Source of the DNA: Faecalibacterium sp. I4-1-79
GTDB taxonomy: Bacteria > Bacillota > Clostridia > Oscillospirales > Ruminococcaceae
Direction: 5' to 3'
Length of the DNA: 64,000 nucleotides
Assembly: GCF_023347235.1 (NCBI RefSeq)
Contig: NZ_CP094467.1
Location: forward strand, 3,100,001 to 3,164,000
Every line of letters begins with the position of its first letter. Position 1 is the first letter of the stretch. Below are positions 8,645-16,260 of this stretch, one piece after another. The position numbers and the translations under genes were made by a program. The notes beneath the pieces are model-generated. The model made no database searches and was not told the DNA's origin. It saw nothing but the letters and a program-made list of their open reading frames with translations.

Positions 8645-9886
8645 TCAATGCTTTGCAATGCGGTCTGCCAGCTCCACCAGCAGATCCTCCTGCCCAAAGC
8701 CGCCGGACTTGGTAATGACGTAGCGGGTGCGCCCCTGATAGGTGAACCGCGCCAGCACGATGCCGCTTTCCAGTTCGCACACCGGTTCCAGCTCCCGTGC
8801 GCCCACGCTGTTCATACATTGCAGCAGGGTGTCGCCGCCGGTGAGCAGCAGCGTACCCAGATGTTCGCTGCCGAACAGCGCCCCGAACATCTGCCCGACG
8901 CTGCCGGAAATGCCCACTCGCATGCCGTCCAAGTCAATGCCCCGGGCGGCGGCGTAATCGGCGGTAAGCTGGTTGCCCCCGGCGTCATTCGTCTCGATGA
9001 TGCAGCGGGGGTTTGCTGCCAGCATCTGTTCAATTTCTGCCAGCGCAGCCTTGCCGTCGGCGCTTGCCCAGTAGCCGGGCTCCAGCTTCTGCCGGGGGGT
9101 CAGCCGCAGGCGGGCAAAGCCTGCCTTTTCGGCGGTGTCCATCTGCCGCAGGGTGATGGGGTTCACGCTGCCGCAGAGCACCAGCAGCCGGGGGTCCAGC
9201 TGCGGGGTCTCGACCACGCTGCCGTCCGAAAGCCCCAGCAGCTCCGGCAGAAAGGCGGCAAAGCCTGCACAGCCTGCCAGCACCGGGGGTGTTCCATTCT
9301 GGAACAGCTGCCGCCCGGCGGTTTCCAGATCTGCGGCGGTTGCAGCGTCATACACCAGAATGCCGGTCTTGTCCGCTGCCGTCTCACCGGGGCGCAGGTT
9401 CTGTGCGGGGATCTCAGTCTGCAAATGGATCAGCTTTGTCACCTCGGCACAGCGCACCGGTTCGAAGGGGTCGATGCCGAAGGGGCTTTCGTTCACCGGC
9501 ACACCGTCGATGTAGTGGACGCCTTTTTTTGTGGTGCGTCCGATCTGCGGGAAGGCCGGCAGAAAGGGCAAATTGCGTGCGCCGCTTGCTTTGAGCAGGG
9601 CGGCAAGCTCTGCGCCGATGTTGCCGCGCAGGGCGGAATCCGTCTTTTTATAGATGCAGCCCACGCCGTTTTCCACCGCGCTGCGGGTCAGCTCTTCAAC
9701 GGCCTTTGCAGCCTTTGCGGCGGGCAGATGCCGCGTTTCGGTATCCACCACCAGCACGGTGCTGCTGCACGCGGAAAGGTCTGCCTGACCCACCACGACC
9801 TGCGTGGGGATGCCGTGTGCCGCAAGCTGTACGCCGGTATCCAGCGCACCCGTAAAATCATCTGCAATCATCAGCAGGCGAAGCAT
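8645..9886 (-). CDS. Four-carbon acid sugar kinase (DUF1537 family)
   Basis: A 413-residue kinase with the two-domain DUF1537 layout. The N-terminal domain begins with LLMIADDFTGALDTG, whose DDxTG binds the sugar acid, followed by VVDTETRH and YKKTDSALRGN. The C-terminal nucleotide-binding domain ends in GTLLLTGGDTLLQC. Family members phosphorylate D-threonate, D-erythronate, L-erythronate or related acids at O4. Here it would feed PdxA2 to give dihydroxyacetone phosphate. It is the first gene of a five-gene minus-strand operon, divergent from the PrpR/Fis-type regulator. The exact acid sugar cannot be told from sequence alone. Confidence 0.88.
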   Translation of the reverse strand: MLRLLMIADDFTGALDTGVQLAAHGIPTQVVVGQADLSACSSTVLVVDTETRHLPAAKAAKAVEELTRSAVENGVGCIYKKTDSALRGNIGAELAALLKASGARNLPFLPAFPQIGRTTKKGVHYIDGVPVNESPFGIDPFEPVRCAEVTKLIHLQTEIPAQNLRPGETAADKTGILVYDAATAADLETAGRQLFQNGTPPVLAGCAGFAAFLPELLGLSDGSVVETPQLDPRLLVLCGSVNPITLRQMDTAEKAGFARLRLTPRQKLEPGYWASADGKAALAEIEQMLAANPRCIIETNDAGGNQLTADYAAARGIDLDGMRVGISGSVGQMFGALFGSEHLGTLLLTGGDTLLQCMNSVGARELEPVCELESGIVLARFTYQGRTRYVITKSGGFGQEDLLVELADRIAKH

Positions 9887-10102
9887 TGTTCGTGCCCCCT
9901 CACTTGTTTTTGTGCTTTCATTATGCCGTATCCGGCAGGGGAATGCACCCGGCGCAAGCGGGAAAATCGTTTCATTTTAGCACGTTTTCAATTTTCTTTT
10001 TGTTTTGTTGGCAAAAACGTTCTATTTTGAAACCATATTCTGTTTTCTTTTTGAACCAGACCGTTTATAATAGTTTCAAAGAGAAACACGGAGGGACGTT
10101 TT
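9887..10102. promoter_or_regulatory. Divergent regulatory region between kinase operon and regulator
   Basis: No gene. GTTTC-AAAGA-GAAAC (10073-10087) is a perfect inverted repeat overlapping the expected start of the regulator transcript. TATAAT at 10066-10071 is a plausible plus-strand -10 box. Weaker matches to the TGTTKC-N5-GAAACA pattern lie at 10018-10034 and 10041-10058. For the minus-strand operon I see only a weak -10 candidate (TAAAAT near 9978). Confidence 0.5.
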
Positions 10103-11920
10103 ATGGTCGAGACTCACACCCGCATTCTGGGCATTGCCCCCTACGACGGAATGCGCACCGCCATGGAGCAGGCGGCGCAGGCCTACCCCAACGTTGAGCT
10201 GGAGGTGTACACCGGCGATCTGGAAGAGGGACAGGCCATCGTGCAGCGCATGGCCCCCAACAGCTACGACTGCATCATCTCCCGCGGCGGCACCGCCACC
10301 CTGATCCGGCAGGTGACCGACCTGCCGGTGGTGGATATCCATATCTCGGTGTATGATGTGCTGCGCACCATGAAACTGGCAGAGAACTACACCAGCCTGT
10401 ACGCCATCGTGGGCTTTCCCAGCATCACCGAACCCGCCCACACCCTTTGCAGCCTGCTGAACTTTGATTTGGACATCCTCACCGTCCGCAGTGCCGAGGA
10501 GGTGCGCCACACCTTGGAGCGGCTCAAGCAGGGCGGCTACCGGATGGTGGTCTGTGATATGGTCACCCACACCATTGCCCGGGAGATGGGCTTTGACGCC
10601 TTCCTGATCACCTCCGGCATCGAAAGCCTGCACAGCGCCATCGATCAGGCGGTGAACATCAGCACATGGTTCGGCCAGCTGCGGCAGGAGAACCTGTTTC
10701 TGCGCAGCATCACGCAGGAGCAGGGCGGCCGCGTGGTGGTGATGGAGCCGGACGGCAGCCTGTACTATAACAATATGAAGGACATCTCCCCGGAGCTGCA
10801 CCGCTGTTTGCAGACCCATCTGCGGGAGATCCCCGCCACGGGCAGCTTAAAGTTCTACTACACCGAGCGCAGCCAGCTGTACAGCATCACAGCACAGGTG
10901 CTGCTGATGAACAATGTGCAGCGGTATCTGTTCTACTGCGTGCCCTCCCGCATCCCGCTGCATTCCAGCCGCCCGGGGCTGCGGTCGCTGAACAAAGGCG
11001 AGTGCGAGTATCTTTTCTCCAACAGCTTTTACAGCCTGAGCGGTGCCATGGGCACGCAGGACGCCGAGATCAACGCCCTTGCCACCGTGCGCCAGCCCCT
11101 GTTCATCTGCGGCGAGCCGGGCACCGGCAAAGAGCAGATCGCCCGCTACCTCTATCTGCACAGCGCACTGGTGAACCGCCCCCTCGTGGTGGCGAACTGC
11201 GCTTTGATGAATGATAAATCATGGGATTTTCTGCTCAACCATTATACCTCGCCCCTGAACGCCAACGGCAACACAGTCTACTTCCAGAACTTTGAGGCTA
11301 TCCCGGAACAGTGGAGCGCCGAACTGCTGGCTGCCATCGAGGAGACCGGTCTTGCCCGCCGGGTGCGGCTGCTGTTCTCCCGCTCGGTGCGGCCGGAGGA
11401 ACCGGTCTCGCCGGTCACCCGCCGGTTCATCGAGCGGCTGGGCGCACTGACGCTGGAGCTGCCCCCGCTGCGCAGCCGGTCGGACGAGATCCCGTCCCTT
11501 TCCAGTTTGTACCTGAACAGCCTGAATCTGGAGCTGGGCAAGCAGCTCTCCGGCTTTGAGCCCCGCGCCATCGAGATGCTGCGGCAGTACCCGTGGCCGA
11601 ACAACTACACCCAGTTCAAAAACCTGCTGCGCTCCCTTGCCACCCTGACGAACGGCCCCTACATCCGCAGCAGCAGCGTGGCAGACCTGCTCTCCAAGGA
11701 GCGCAGCCTGCGCAGCGCCCCGGCGGCGCACCCGGCGGCGGTGATCAGCACCGACACCTCCCGCACGCTGGAAAGCATCATCGGCGAGGTGGTGCAGCAG
11801 ACGGTAGCCGCCCACGGCGGCAACCGCGCCGCCGCCGCCCGGCAGCTGGGCATCAGCCGCACGACCCTGTGGCGGTACCTTGGAAAAATTGAAGCCGGGG
11901 AGCCTGCCGACCCTATCTGA
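10103..11920 (+). CDS. PrpR-type sensor, AAA+ and Fis-HTH transcriptional regulator
   Basis: A 605-residue regulator. Residues 1-190 match the PrpR N-terminal sensor fold (RGGTATLIRQ, FPSITEPAHT, GYRMVVCDMVTHTIA). A PAS-like segment follows, with VVVMEPDGSLYYNN. An AAA+-like domain has a Walker A GEPGTGKEQIARY near 345. The C-terminus is a Fis-type helix-turn-helix with NRAAAARQLGISRTTLWRY. The GAFTGA loop needed to contact sigma-54 is not visible and the middle domain is degenerate, so it may work with sigma-A. Divergent placement and the shared operators point to control of the acid-sugar operon and permease. ATG at 10103 follows GGAGG. Confidence 0.82.
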   Translation: MVETHTRILGIAPYDGMRTAMEQAAQAYPNVELEVYTGDLEEGQAIVQRMAPNSYDCIISRGGTATLIRQVTDLPVVDIHISVYDVLRTMKLAENYTSLYAIVGFPSITEPAHTLCSLLNFDLDILTVRSAEEVRHTLERLKQGGYRMVVCDMVTHTIAREMGFDAFLITSGIESLHSAIDQAVNISTWFGQLRQENLFLRSITQEQGGRVVVMEPDGSLYYNNMKDISPELHRCLQTHLREIPATGSLKFYYTERSQLYSITAQVLLMNNVQRYLFYCVPSRIPLHSSRPGLRSLNKGECEYLFSNSFYSLSGAMGTQDAEINALATVRQPLFICGEPGTGKEQIARYLYLHSALVNRPLVVANCALMNDKSWDFLLNHYTSPLNANGNTVYFQNFEAIPEQWSAELLAAIEETGLARRVRLLFSRSVRPEEPVSPVTRRFIERLGALTLELPPLRSRSDEIPSLSSLYLNSLNLELGKQLSGFEPRAIEMLRQYPWPNNYTQFKNLLRSLATLTNGPYIRSSSVADLLSKERSLRSAPAAHPAAVISTDTSRTLESIIGEVVQQTVAAHGGNRAAAARQLGISRTTLWRYLGKIEAGEPADPI

Positions 11921-12550
11921 TGCTTTTGTCCCACAATGGGTTCGTTTTCCGTGCTTCATACGGAGCACCGAAAGAACGTTTTGCAAAAATGTACAGCCTG
12001 CATCCATCGGATGCAGTTCAAGGGCTTGGGGATTTCCCAGCAAGTATTTTGCAGCGCAAAACGGTCTTTGTATATACGAAGACACTGCTTGCGGATGCTA
12101 TGAAACCTCTCAACGTGCTTTCCAAATTTGAAAATCATTTTGCAATCAGGACCGTCCGTTTTCAAGTTCAACTTGAAGCGGACGGTTATTTTCTGCAAGA
12201 AAAATTTTTCGCATTTGCAACCGCCGCAAGCAGGGCGAGCCGGTACCACCTCGCAAGTTTTGAACCTGATTTTTTACAAATCCAGCTTCAAAATACTTGT
12301 TGGGCTTCGCCCAAACCCGATGTTCAGCAAAAAATTGCGCTGACCGTGTATCCTCGCTGATGCCGAATGAGCAAATTTTCTTGGAGAAAAATTTGTTCTA
12401 TGAAAATCGGCGTTGATTCATTCAATATTGCATCAAACCGGAACTATCACTTTCGGTTTTGAATGTAAAAAGCGGAAGGAATGCTTCCTAAAAATTTCTG
12501 CTTCATTGTGATATGCTTTCTACAAGCCTTCATCGAACCTTGAAAATCAC
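11921..12550. other. Intergenic region with inverted repeats, no gene seen
   Basis: A 146-codon frame crosses this stretch but has no ribosome site and an unlikely composition. A 16-bp inverted repeat with one mismatch pairs 12036-12051 with 12289-12304 (CCCAGCAAGTATTTTG against its complement), enclosing about 240 bp. The terminator at 12151-12194 lies inside it. This may be a decayed small insertion. Confidence 0.4.
12151..12194 (+). terminator. Terminator candidate after the regulator gene
   Basis: CCGTCCG-TTTTCAAGTT pairs with AACTTGAAGCGGACGG and is followed by TTATTTTCT. It is positioned to end transcription of the PrpR/Fis-type regulator. Confidence 0.5.
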
Positions 12551-12652
12551 ATGACCGTCTGCATGGAATACCCGGCGAAGAGACCCTATGAGGACGAGCC
12601 GGAAAACGCCGCTGGAAAGGGGCAGGAACACCATACAGAGAGAACGGCGTAA
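12551..12652 (+). CDS. Small hypothetical peptide (33 aa) preceding ParB-like gene
   Basis: The first residues, MTVCMEYPAK, match the start of the 59-residue frame at 204. The sequence in front of the ATG is also shared. The remainder is strongly charged. A related but diverged stretch (CCTTGAAAAT before an ATG, then a shared GGGGCAGGAAC segment) occurs at 33250-33330 ahead of the MobC gene. The recurrence ahead of mobilisation or partition genes suggests a real leader peptide or a conserved non-coding signal. The function is unknown. Confidence 0.3.
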   Translation: MTVCMEYPAKRPYEDEPENAAGKGQEHHTERTA

Positions 12653-12695
12653 GAACAATGATATTCTATTTCATTTCAGAAAGGATGGTTTGCCT

Positions 12696-13718
12696 ATGAC
12701 AAAGCTGAGCCAGCTTAAAATCGATCCGGAGTTCCAGAATCAAATCAACCCTCCGTCGTTTGAGGAAACCCACCAACTGGAAATGAACATCCTAAAAGAA
12801 GAACGTGTACTGAATCCGATCATCACGTGGAACGGCTATATTGTGGATGGACATACACGCTATCAAATTCTTCGGAAATATCCATTTATTCCATTTGAAG
12901 TCATCGAAAAAGAATTTTCCAGCCGTTATGAAGCACTCGTATGGATCTGTAAAAATCAGCTTGGGCGGCGAAACCTGACCCCAGAACAGAAAAAGTTCCT
13001 GATCGGAAAGCAGGCAGAAGCGGAAAAGCAAATCAAATCGTTTCACGGCAATCAGTATACTTTGGCATCTGAAAGTGGTCTGGTTCAAAATGAACCAGAC
13101 CGCACAAAGCACGGTTCACGGTCGAAGGTCGCTGCGGAACATGGAACATCCGAAAGTTATGTTTACCGTGCAGAGCAATTTGCAAAAGGTGTGGAAGCTG
13201 CGGAGGAGGCAGTACCCGGAGCGCAGAAAGAAATCCTGAGTGGAAAGATCCGGGCAACCGATCGTGAAATTTCCTCGATTGCAAAGGTTCCAAAGGAAAA
13301 GCGTCCCGAAGTTGTGGCAGAGCTTCGTAAGCCTAAAGGCGAACGGGATTCCAGTATCACGGATTCGTATTCTTCGCCTTCAAAGGGCAATGAGTTTATA
13401 ACGACCTTCAAGCAAGACATTCAGGGGCATAAGAAAGGACTCAACAAGGAAGAAAAGCAGAATCTCAAGGATGCCGTCAAGAGCATCTATTCACCTCGCC
13501 GCTTGGCAGATGGCGAAGCCATGATGTGCGAGATTCAGGGAGCGCAGGAGGATTTTGTCCGGCGGTGGGAAATGTGCTTTCGTGAATATCCGGATATTCT
13601 TACTGAACCGAAGAACAATGAGAAACTGCTGATTTTTATCGACCGTGCCAGTCGGTATCTTCAGACGGTAAAAGATCGTCTGAACAATGATGGAAACCAA
13701 AACTCTCAAACGGTCTAG
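12696..13718 (+). CDS. ParB/KorB-like N-terminal domain protein of a mobile element
   Basis: 340 residues. The N-terminal ParB/sulfiredoxin-like domain shows LKIDPEFQNQINPPSFEE, then VLNPIITWNGYIVDGHTRY near residues 40-58 and WICKNQLGRRNLTPEQ near 85-100. A helix-turn-helix region with AAEHGTSESYVYRAEQFAKG follows near 150. Such proteins regulate or partition integrative elements and plasmids. The ATG at 12696 follows AAAGGATGG; codons upstream of it have no family match. Two paralogues lie at 35615 and 61708. Its 3' end overlaps the RepA fragment. It belongs to element A. Confidence 0.8.
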   Translation: MTKLSQLKIDPEFQNQINPPSFEETHQLEMNILKEERVLNPIITWNGYIVDGHTRYQILRKYPFIPFEVIEKEFSSRYEALVWICKNQLGRRNLTPEQKKFLIGKQAEAEKQIKSFHGNQYTLASESGLVQNEPDRTKHGSRSKVAAEHGTSESYVYRAEQFAKGVEAAEEAVPGAQKEILSGKIRATDREISSIAKVPKEKRPEVVAELRKPKGERDSSITDSYSSPSKGNEFITTFKQDIQGHKKGLNKEEKQNLKDAVKSIYSPRRLADGEAMMCEIQGAQEDFVRRWEMCFREYPDILTEPKNNEKLLIFIDRASRYLQTVKDRLNNDGNQNSQTV

Positions 13719-13962
13719 CACTAATTCGGATGTAAAAATGGAGGTGAATTCCATTTCGGATTACTTGAAACCCAATATGCCACTGCCGCAATATCTGCCT
13801 TATGCCCGCTTTTTGCTGGACACAGACCCAAGCCACACAGCGAAGCTGCTCTACACTCTGCTGCTGGACCGGGCTACGCTTTCTCAAAAGAACAACTGGA
13901 TGGACGCACAGGGGCGCATTTATGTAGTTTATCCGCTTTCCAAGCTGTCAAAAGATTTGAGA
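13687..13962 (+). pseudogene. RepA_N-type replication initiator, 5' fragment
   Basis: The frame encodes SISDYLKPNMPLPQYLPYARFLL and NNWMDAQGRIYVVYPLSKL, typical of the N-terminus of RepA_N-like replication initiators from Clostridia elements. Homology stops abruptly after SKDL at about 13960, where the sequence becomes the interior of a DnaC-like gene in another frame. Family members are usually over 250 residues, so only about a third remains. The start is unclear: ATG at 13687 or 13738, or GTG at 13744. A deletion joining repA to dnaC is the simplest explanation, so element A probably cannot replicate itself. Confidence 0.7.
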
Positions 13963-13966
13963 TGCA

Positions 13967-14467
13967 CGCTGCTATGTGGAACAATGGCAGACCATGCGCG
14001 CAGAGAACCTTGGGCTGCTCCTCTGGGGCGGTGTGGGCACAGGCAAGAGTTTCCTTGCCGGGTGCATTGCAAACGCTCTGATGGAGCAGGAGGTGCCTGT
14101 GCGTATGACAAACTTCGCCCGAATCCTGAACGAGTTGAACAGCAGCTTTTCCGGGCGGAACGATGTTGTGGACAGGCTCTGCCGCTATCCCCTGCTCATC
14201 ATTGACGACTTCGGCATGGAGCGTGGTACCGAGTACGCACTGGAACAGATCTACAGCATCGTGGACAGCAGATACCGCAGCCAGAAGCCACTGATCGTCA
14301 CCACCAACCTGACACTGGGCGAGATACGATACCCACAGGATACCGCCCATGCCCGCATCTATGACCGCCTATTGGAAATGTGCGTTCCGATCTCCTGCAT
14401 TGGGGTCAGTTTGCGCAAAGAGAACGCACAGGAAAAGCTGGAACGACTGAAACTTTTGATCGGATAA
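13967..14467 (+). pseudogene. DnaC/IstB-like ATPase, 3' fragment
   Basis: An AAA+ helicase-loader-like ATPase missing its N-terminus. Visible are YVEQWQTM, Walker A GGVGTGKSFLAG, Walker B PLLIIDDFGME and the sensor region PLIVTTNLTLGEI. The C-terminal stretch RIYDRLLEMCVPISC is intact. Normal homologues carry about 90-120 further residues before the Walker A. An internal GTG at 13976 could allow a 163-residue product, but no ribosome site supports it. In related elements this gene follows repA, so the same deletion damaged both. Confidence 0.7.
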
Positions 14468-14540
14468 AGCCGAACCTGTCGGAAAGCAAAAATTGCTGGG
14501 TGTAGAAGTCACCCGGCTACAAGGATATGGAGGCTTGCCT

Positions 14541-14855
14541 ATGAATTTGAATCGGCCTGACATGACCGAAGCTGTGAAATCCGAAAATTATACGAATAAG
14601 TTCTTGCAAAAGAACTCGAATCCCACTACAATGGAGGTGGTCACTCAAACCAATGCCGTCAAGTCTCCGACTGACAGCCCGAAAACCACGAAGCTGGTGT
14701 ATACGGTGGAAGAGATCGCACGAATGCTGGCCATCAGCCTGCGCTCTGCTTACAATCTGTGCAACAGCACTACCGAATTCCGTGTCCTGCGGGTAGGCGG
14801 AAGCATCCGTGTGCCGAAGGACAGCTTCGATGCGTGGCTCTACCGGGCAGCTTGA
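14541..14855 (+). CDS. xis: Excisionase-like MerR/HTH_17 DNA-binding protein
   Basis: 104 residues. The C-terminal half has a winged helix-turn-helix of the HTH_17/Xis type: VYTVEEIARMLAISLRSAYN, then FRVLRVGGSIRVPKDSFDAW. It would bend the element end during excision and assist the integrase. The ATG at 14541 follows ATGGAGG and matches the position used in the near-identical copy at 52248. It ends 16 bp before the integrase, so the pair is probably co-transcribed. The N-terminal 40 residues are Thr/Asn/Lys rich and look unstructured. Confidence 0.8.
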   Translation: MNLNRPDMTEAVKSENYTNKFLQKNSNPTTMEVVTQTNAVKSPTDSPKTTKLVYTVEEIARMLAISLRSAYNLCNSTTEFRVLRVGGSIRVPKDSFDAWLYRAA

Positions 14856-14871
14856 TAAGGAGGCAAACAGT

Positions 14872-16260
14872 ATGGCATATATTACGAAGCGCGGCAACTC
14901 TTACAGCGTCCGCTACACCTACGAAGATGAGCACGGCAAGAGCTGCGACAAATGGGAGAGCTTTCCCACAAAAGAGGAGGCAACGAACCGAAAAAAGCAA
15001 ATCGAGCATGAACTGGCCGCTGGCACTTTCCTGATTCCGTCCTCGGTAACGGTGGCAGAGTTCCTGATGGACTGGCTGCCGAAACAGTGCAGCAAGCACA
15101 AGTGGGCACCCAAAACCTACGAATCCAACCTTTCCACCATTCAGAATCTCATTATCCCCTATATCGGTAGCATGGAGATGCAGAAGCTCAGGCCCTACCA
15201 CATGGAGAACCTCTACACGACCCTGAGCAAAACGCCCTGTGGTTCGTATATCGAGGGCAAGAAGCAGGAACTGACCGAAAAGCAGAAGTAGCGTTTCCTT
15301 TCCGGCACAACGATCCATGAGGTGCACCGGCTGCTGGGCACTGCCTTCCAGTATGCCGTAGAGTGGGGCATCCTTGTCAAAAGCCCTGTTCCCGTGGACA
15401 GCCCCAAGAAGTCTACGCAGGAGCGCACCATCTGGACGGTAGAGGAAATGAGGGCGGCTCTGGACAGCATGGAGGACCCCATCCTGCATCTGGCAGTCCA
15501 CCTCACACTGGTGGGCGCACTGCGAGAGGGCGAGATCGTAGGTCTGACCCCGGAAGATCTCGATTTTGACGCAGCAGATGGCATCGGAACCTTCCGTATC
15601 AACAAGTCCATGCAGCGGGTGCGGAAAGAAGCCCTAAATCAAGTGGACGATGGCTGCATCATCAAGATATTCCCGGACAAGCTGGAGCGCAGCACCACTT
15701 CCCTCATCCTGAAAAGCACCAAAACCGCATCCTCCTGCCGTACCATCTTCATGACCTCTGCACTGAAAGAGGAATTGAAGAAGTGGCTGAATCAGTTGGC
15801 GGCAGACGAGATGAAAGACCCGGCACGCTACCATGATAGCGGAATGCTGTTCCGTCTACCCAATGGTCTGGCAGTGGAGCCGGTGCTGATCCGCAAGAAG
15901 TTCCTCAAATGGCAGGATGCCCACCCGGAATTCCCCCGCATTGTGTTCCACGGTTTGCGGCATTCCAGTGCCACCTATCAACTGATGATCTCCGGCGGCG
16001 ATGTGAAAGCCGTTCAGGGCACCACAGGGCACGCCACGGCGGATATGCTGGTGAACACCTACGCTCATATCCAGCAGTCCTCTCGTGTAGAACTGGGCAG
16101 GAAATTTGAGGAAGGGTTCTATGCTAAACAGGAAAGCCCCAGCCCGCAGGCTGTACCCGCCGCAGGCGAACCGACCATCTCCATGACCGCTCTGCTGGAA
16201 CTTCTGAAGGACGCAGACCCCGAAGTAAAGGCGCAGCTCCGTCTGGCTCTGCTGACCTGA
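14872..16260 (+). pseudogene. int: Tyrosine integrase of element A, interrupted by an amber codon
   Basis: The 463-codon frame is almost identical to the intact integrase at 52579, but codon 140 (15289-15291) is TAG where the other copy has CAG. An N-terminal AP2-like arm domain and a SAM-like core-binding domain precede a catalytic domain with ALREGE (Arg), FHGLRHSSAT (His-x-x-Arg), TTGHATADM (His) and NTYAHI (Tyr). The stop falls inside the core-binding region, so a truncated product would be inactive unless read through. Start ATG 14872 follows AAGGAGG. Element A may depend on the integrase of element C. Confidence 0.85.

Noticed and set aside
11920-12360. 146-codon frame after the PrpR/Fis-type regulator
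   Set aside because: No ribosome site, odd composition, and it runs through a strong hairpin and an inverted repeat; treated as non-coding.
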